Positions 60,018-64,000 of a stretch of DNA of 64,000 bases are shown in pieces. A program made the translations under genes and the position numbers. Below the pieces are notes generated by a model. That model made no database searches and was not told the DNA's origin. It worked only from the letters and a program-made list of their open reading frames with translations. How positions within the stretch are numbered: position 1 is the stretch's first letter; every line of letters begins with the position of its first letter. Source of the DNA: Pantoea alfalfae (GTDB taxonomy: Bacteria; Pseudomonadota; Gammaproteobacteria; Enterobacterales; Enterobacteriaceae); assembly GCF_019880205.1 (NCBI RefSeq), contig NZ_CP082292.1:744001-808000 (forward strand), in the 5' to 3' direction.

Positions 60018-62624
60018 GTGCACTTTTACGATTTTCGAAAGTTAACAAAATCAAAAATAAAAAGAATCGCTATTCTGGTTTTTTTATCCTGTTACTCAGG
60101 GGTAGGCTATGCGGGGGAATATAACTTTGATCCCTCTTTTTTATCAGATAACCCAGAAGATGTTGCCGATTTAGCGCGTTTCAATAAAGGCCTTAGCGCC
60201 GCGCCAGGCAGTTACCACGTTGACGTTTATGTCAATGGAACGGCCGTTGGTGCACGAAATATTACTTTTTTTGAGAAAGAAAGGACGAATGCGCCGTCCG
60301 AGCTCAGTCCTTGTTTGAATATGGAAAAACTGCGCGACTTCAATATAAATATCGAAATGCTCGAAAGATTAATCAAAAATGAAGTCGAACGTCATGCAAA
60401 ATGCGTCGATATTGCACGCTATATTCCTGAAGCCAGTGCCGATTTTGATGTTGAGCATTTACGACTCGATCTGAAAATACCCCAGGCAATGATGAGCCGT
60501 AATGCACGTGGTTATATTCCCCCCTCTCAGTGGGATGAAGGCATTCCCGCCGCGCTGTTAAGCTATGCATTTACAGGCTCCAACTCCCGGGGCGATGCGT
60601 CAAAAAATGACAGTTATTTTTTACGCCTGAATAGTGGCCTTAACGTCGGACCGTGGCGTCTGTACGATCAGTCCAGTTTTACCTACTCAAAATCCCGTTA
60701 TGGAGATGCGACGCGAGACTGGAACCATATGCAGACTTATCTGCAGCGCGCCATCATTCCATGGGATTCTCAACTGACAGTCGGTGATACCTTTACCTCA
60801 TCCGAAATTTTTGACTCCGTCAGCGTTCGTGGGGTCACACTTGCCACTGATGAATCAATGCAGCCCGACAGCTTGCGCGGCTTTGCGCCAGTTATTCGCG
60901 GCATTGCCAATGGCGATTCACAGGTTACGCTCAGGCAGAACGGCAACGTTATTTATCAGGCTTATATGCCTTCCGGTCCGTTTGAGATTAACGATCTCTA
61001 TCCTACCGGCTCCAGCGGCGATATTGAGGTTACTGTAAAAGAGAAGAATGGCAACGTTCGCACTTATACTGTGCCTTTTGCTTCAGTGCCAAAACTTCAG
61101 CGTGAAGGGCATCTGAATTATTCCATTATGGCCGGACGCTTCCGCAGCACGGATGGAAATCAGTCAGAGCCGTATATGACTCAGGCGTCACTACTCTGGG
61201 GGTGGCGAAATGGGATCACGCTGTATGGTGGCAGTCAGGTTGCAGAGCGTTATCTTGCTTTCACAGCCGGTGCAGGTAAAAACCTTGGCTTTCTTGGCGC
61301 AATTTCGATAGATGCGACGCAGGCTAATAGTAAGATTGCCGATGGCACACGTCACAGCGGCCAGTCTTTCCGTTTTCTCTATGCTAAATCGCTTAATGAA
61401 CTGGGCACTCGCTTCGAGCTATTAGGATATCGTTATTCAACCCGCGGTTTTTATACGCTGGCGGAAACTACGCGCGAAAATATGTCTGGCGGCGTGACGC
61501 ATAACAGCGATGGCGAGCTCGACTATTCCGGCTATTACAACCTTTACAATAACAAACGCAGCCGGGTTCAGATTTCGCTGACTCAGCAGCTGGGTCGTGA
61601 CTATTCCGTCTATGCCAGCGGTAGCGATCAAAGCTACTGGAATACGGATGGCAAGACACGTCTGCTTCAGCTTGGTTTTACCGGCATGGTAAAGGATGTC
61701 AGCTACAACCTGAATTACAGCTACAACAAGAATACCTGGAGCAGCGAAGCCGATCGCGTCTTTAACTTCACTCTGTCACTGCCAATAGGCAAATGGCTGT
61801 CAGGAAACCGAGCCAGCAACAGTAACCTCGACTCAATGAAGGCTACGTACGGTCTTTACAATGATGGCGAAGGGAATATGACGAACACGGCTGGGTTATA
61901 CGGCACCATGCTGGCTGATAAAAACCTGTCTTATAACATGCAGATGGGCACCGTTAACCGTGGTAATGGCAGTACCGGTAGTCTCAATCTTGATTACTAC
62001 GGTCGCTATGGACAGGTCAATGCCGGGTATAGTTCCAGCCAGGATGCTCACCGTGTCAACTACGGTGTGCAGGGTGGCATGGTCTTCCATCAGGATGGTC
62101 TGACGCTTTCTCAACCTTTAGGTAAAACCAACGTTCTGATTAAAGCGCCAGGCGTTAAAGATGCGGCCATCCAGAATAAAACCGGTGTACGTACTGACTG
62201 GCGAGGCTACACCGTTGTGCCTTACGCCACTAATTATCGCCTTAACCGTATCGGCCTGGACGTGAATTCCCTTGCTGCGGATAGCGAGATTGATAACTCC
62301 GTGGTCTCAGTGGTGCCGACCGCGGGTGCATTAGTGAGGGCGGAGTTTAAAACCCATATCGGTCAGCGCGCATTAATTACCCTGACACATAAAGGCAAGC
62401 CGTTGCCGTTCGGCACTACTGTTGTGGTCGTGCAGGAAGGTAACGAAGAAAGTACTGGAATAGTGGGGGATAACGGACAGGTTTATCTCTCCGGGCTGCA
62501 ACCCTCAGGAATGCTGGAAGCGGTGTGGGGGGCGTCCGCAAATAGCCGTTGCAGAATTCCATATCAACTGCCACAAAACAAAACGCAACAAGATATTGTT
62601 TATCTTAAGGCCCGCTGTAACTGA
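60018..62624 (+). CDS. Outer-membrane fimbrial usher (FimD/PapC family)
   Basis: Outer-membrane secretion channel for the pilins. 868 residues from GTG 60018, chosen because a GGGGG Shine-Dalgarno lies 5 bases upstream; a TTG at 59991 is the only earlier option. Signal peptide in the first 32 or so residues, ending near GVGYAG. N-terminal chaperone-binding domain (YNFDPSFLSDNPEDVADLARF), beta-barrel with plug, and C-terminal domains with Cys pair near the end (RCRIPY ... ARCN). The conserved SYSFTYS-type and GLTLSQPLGKTNVLIKAPG segments are present. Confidence 0.95.
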   Translation: MHFYDFRKLTKSKIKRIAILVFLSCYSGVGYAGEYNFDPSFLSDNPEDVADLARFNKGLSAAPGSYHVDVYVNGTAVGARNITFFEKERTNAPSELSPCLNMEKLRDFNINIEMLERLIKNEVERHAKCVDIARYIPEASADFDVEHLRLDLKIPQAMMSRNARGYIPPSQWDEGIPAALLSYAFTGSNSRGDASKNDSYFLRLNSGLNVGPWRLYDQSSFTYSKSRYGDATRDWNHMQTYLQRAIIPWDSQLTVGDTFTSSEIFDSVSVRGVTLATDESMQPDSLRGFAPVIRGIANGDSQVTLRQNGNVIYQAYMPSGPFEINDLYPTGSSGDIEVTVKEKNGNVRTYTVPFASVPKLQREGHLNYSIMAGRFRSTDGNQSEPYMTQASLLWGWRNGITLYGGSQVAERYLAFTAGAGKNLGFLGAISIDATQANSKIADGTRHSGQSFRFLYAKSLNELGTRFELLGYRYSTRGFYTLAETTRENMSGGVTHNSDGELDYSGYYNLYNNKRSRVQISLTQQLGRDYSVYASGSDQSYWNTDGKTRLLQLGFTGMVKDVSYNLNYSYNKNTWSSEADRVFNFTLSLPIGKWLSGNRASNSNLDSMKATYGLYNDGEGNMTNTAGLYGTMLADKNLSYNMQMGTVNRGNGSTGSLNLDYYGRYGQVNAGYSSSQDAHRVNYGVQGGMVFHQDGLTLSQPLGKTNVLIKAPGVKDAAIQNKTGVRTDWRGYTVVPYATNYRLNRIGLDVNSLAADSEIDNSVVSVVPTAGALVRAEFKTHIGQRALITLTHKGKPLPFGTTVVVVQEGNEESTGIVGDNGQVYLSGLQPSGMLEAVWGASANSRCRIPYQLPQNKTQQDIVYLKARCN

Positions 62625-62663
62625 GTCTGGCTAATAATAGCCGGGCGCAGACAAGGATATTAA

Positions 62664-63623
62664 ATGAAAAAATCAATTATTTTTTTTACTTTATTATTGT
62701 GTTTCCAGATCCTTTTATTTCCTCACGTCTCTCAGGCAGCATTAACGAATGTAGTCCCTGCGGGAGGAGCAGGCACTGTTACAATAAGTTTTCCGTCTGT
62801 AACTGTAATGAAAGATGCACCAGTAGGAACTGTGCTATCGACGCAAACGGTTTATACAGGGCTAGAATCATTTTTAACCACATCATCCGGCACGTTAGGT
62901 TTCCTTTTCTCATGTGAAGCTGACACCTGTCCAACCGGTGTGGAGGGCATCAGCTATAAGCTGAGCGCCAGTAGTAACACTTTTCTTTGGCCTCATACCT
63001 TTACTAATGTGCCAGGGGGTATTGGCTGGAGCTGGGGTACGGGGGGAATGAGCGTCGTTGTAGAGCTTTATAAGTCTGGTGAGACAACAGCTTCTGGAAC
63101 TATTCAGCCGCAATCTATCGGAAAATACAATGTGCAGATGGAAGAGGATGCTACACCACAAACACTTGCCGAAATCGTCTTGTCTGGAGCCGTTCAGGTT
63201 ACAGCACTTGGCTGTACTCTGGCTTCATCCGATAGCCTGACTGTAGACCTCGGCAATGTGCCGTCACGTAATTTCAGCGGTGTTGGCTCTACAGCCGGAG
63301 CCAAAGATTTTAATGTTAATCTCGAATGTGATGCCGGCACCAACGTTAATGTCAACATGACTGGTAAACAGAGTGCGGATTCGACGGATGTGGGCGTGCT
63401 GGCGCTAACCGGTGCTGGCAGCACGGGCGTTTCGAGTGGTGTCGGCGTGCAGGTTCTCTACAACGGGACTCCGCTGGCACTCAACAGCGATGTGGTATTG
63501 GGAACGTCTGTTGCAGGTGGAGCGAGCACGTATACCTTTTCTGCTCGTTATATTCAAACGCTCTCGAAAATTACGGCGGGAACCGCAAATACGATTGCCA
63601 CACTCAATATTAGTTACGAGTAG
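62664..63623 (+). CDS. Two-domain fimbrial tip adhesin
   Basis: 319 residues, about twice the size of a pilin, with a 25-residue signal peptide (ending HVSQA). Residues about 26-175 form a novel-looking N-terminal receptor domain with one Cys pair (C84, C89) and a Trp/Gly-rich patch (WPHTFTNVPGGIGWSWGTGG). Residues about 176-319 are a pilin domain (VQVTALGCTLAS, C184 with C222; C-terminus LNISYE). This is the FimH layout, so it is predicted to sit at the fimbrial tip and bind a surface ligand, which cannot be named. Confidence 0.85.
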   Translation: MKKSIIFFTLLLCFQILLFPHVSQAALTNVVPAGGAGTVTISFPSVTVMKDAPVGTVLSTQTVYTGLESFLTTSSGTLGFLFSCEADTCPTGVEGISYKLSASSNTFLWPHTFTNVPGGIGWSWGTGGMSVVVELYKSGETTASGTIQPQSIGKYNVQMEEDATPQTLAEIVLSGAVQVTALGCTLASSDSLTVDLGNVPSRNFSGVGSTAGAKDFNVNLECDAGTNVNVNMTGKQSADSTDVGVLALTGAGSTGVSSGVGVQVLYNGTPLALNSDVVLGTSVAGGASTYTFSARYIQTLSKITAGTANTIATLNISYE

Positions 63624-63637
63624 TCAGGAGCCGGTTA

Positions 63638-64000
63638 ATGATGATCAACAGAAAACTAGCGTTAATAGCTATCCTTTTTTCAGGCAGTGCCTTGAGTGCT
63701 AGTGAGGTAACGGTCAATATTAATGGCAATATTTCCTCAAATACTTGCGAAGTCGATACAGCTTCATCGAAACTGACTGTTCAGATGGGAATGATCGCCA
63801 CCAATACCTTTTCGCAGACAGGCGCAGCCAGTCCATCCGTACCTTTCGATATTAAACTTGTCGATTGTGGCGCGGACGCTTCCAGCGTGTCAGTCACATT
63901 TACCGGAACGGGCGACTCGACAAACGGCGATTTGGTGGCTGTTGCAAGTGGTGGTGCAACCGGCCTGGGGATTGCACTTTATGATTATCAGGGCAAACAA
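63638..64000 (+). CDS. Minor fimbrial subunit (FimF/FimG type), 3' end outside the window
   Basis: 121 codons are visible with no stop before the window ends. Signal peptide MMINRKLALIAILFSGSALSA, then a pilin domain with the Cys pair C37 (NTCEVD) and C77 (LVDCGAD). Starts at ATG 63638 or 63641 (SD AGGAG), 14 bp after the adhesin stop. Likely an adaptor or tip subunit. Confidence 0.85.
   Translation, partial: MMINRKLALIAILFSGSALSASEVTVNINGNISSNTCEVDTASSKLTVQMGMIATNTFSQTGAASPSVPFDIKLVDCGADASSVSVTFTGTGDSTNGDLVAVASGGATGLGIALYDYQGKQ

Overview
The window is a stretch of chromosome from a member of the Enterobacterales. Gene content, order and protein sequences point to the Erwiniaceae, most probably Pantoea or a close relative; this comes from recalled homologues, not a database search. 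Almost every gene from 1 to about 56,800 has a recognisable Escherichia coli counterpart, in blocks that match the E. coli trmB to lysS region. Several K-12 genes are absent (yggU, ansB/yggM, the yggC-yggF/cmt genes, the scp genes).

Layout. (1) 1-10,000: trmB (5' end missing), yggL, yggN; then on the minus strand hemW, rdgB, yggT, yggS; yggR on plus; then minus-strand ruvX, yqgE, gshB, rsmE, endA, sprT. (2) 10,160-12,563: two genes foreign to the E. coli order, a WaaB-like glycosyltransferase and a WaaL-like O-antigen ligase, between sprT and galP. (3) 12,600-20,250: galP with a gal-operon-type GalR/CRP control region, metK, the agmatine route to putrescine (speA, speB) and a YidB-like gene. 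(4) 20,300-33,050: loiP, tktA, the Cra/CRP-type epd-pgk-fbaA operon, mscS, argO, yggE, argP, rpiA, serA. (5) 33,050-44,860: fau, 6S RNA and zapA on minus, facing away from ygfB-pepP-ubiH-ubiI; then gcvTHP with a PurR box, and an ygfF-like gene. (6) 44,880-56,820: bglA with an RpiR-type regulator, yqfA, ygfZ, sdhE-cptA, fldB, xerD, dsbC, recJ, prfB (with its programmed frameshift) and lysS. (7) 56,900-64,000: an AT-rich accessory region with a LuxR-type regulator and a chaperone-usher fimbrial operon (pilin, chaperone, usher, tip adhesin, minor pilin) that runs off the window.

How it fits together. Most of the window is core metabolism and housekeeping: central carbon flow (tktA, rpiA, epd, pgk, fbaA), one-carbon and serine/glycine metabolism (serA, gcvTHP, fau, metK), ubiquinone hydroxylation, nucleotide-pool and glutathione upkeep, DNA maintenance (xerD, recJ) and translation (prfB, lysS). 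Accessory content is confined to the LPS pair and the fimbrial island, both cell-surface functions.

The structures least explained by known genes are a run of five abutting hairpins in the serA-fau gap, a three-copy 15-bp repeat that multiplies the start codon of fau, a two-tier stem-loop just upstream of serA, and a YidB-like gene bracketed by two perfect palindromes. No tRNA, rRNA operon, insertion sequence, integrase or CRISPR array was seen.
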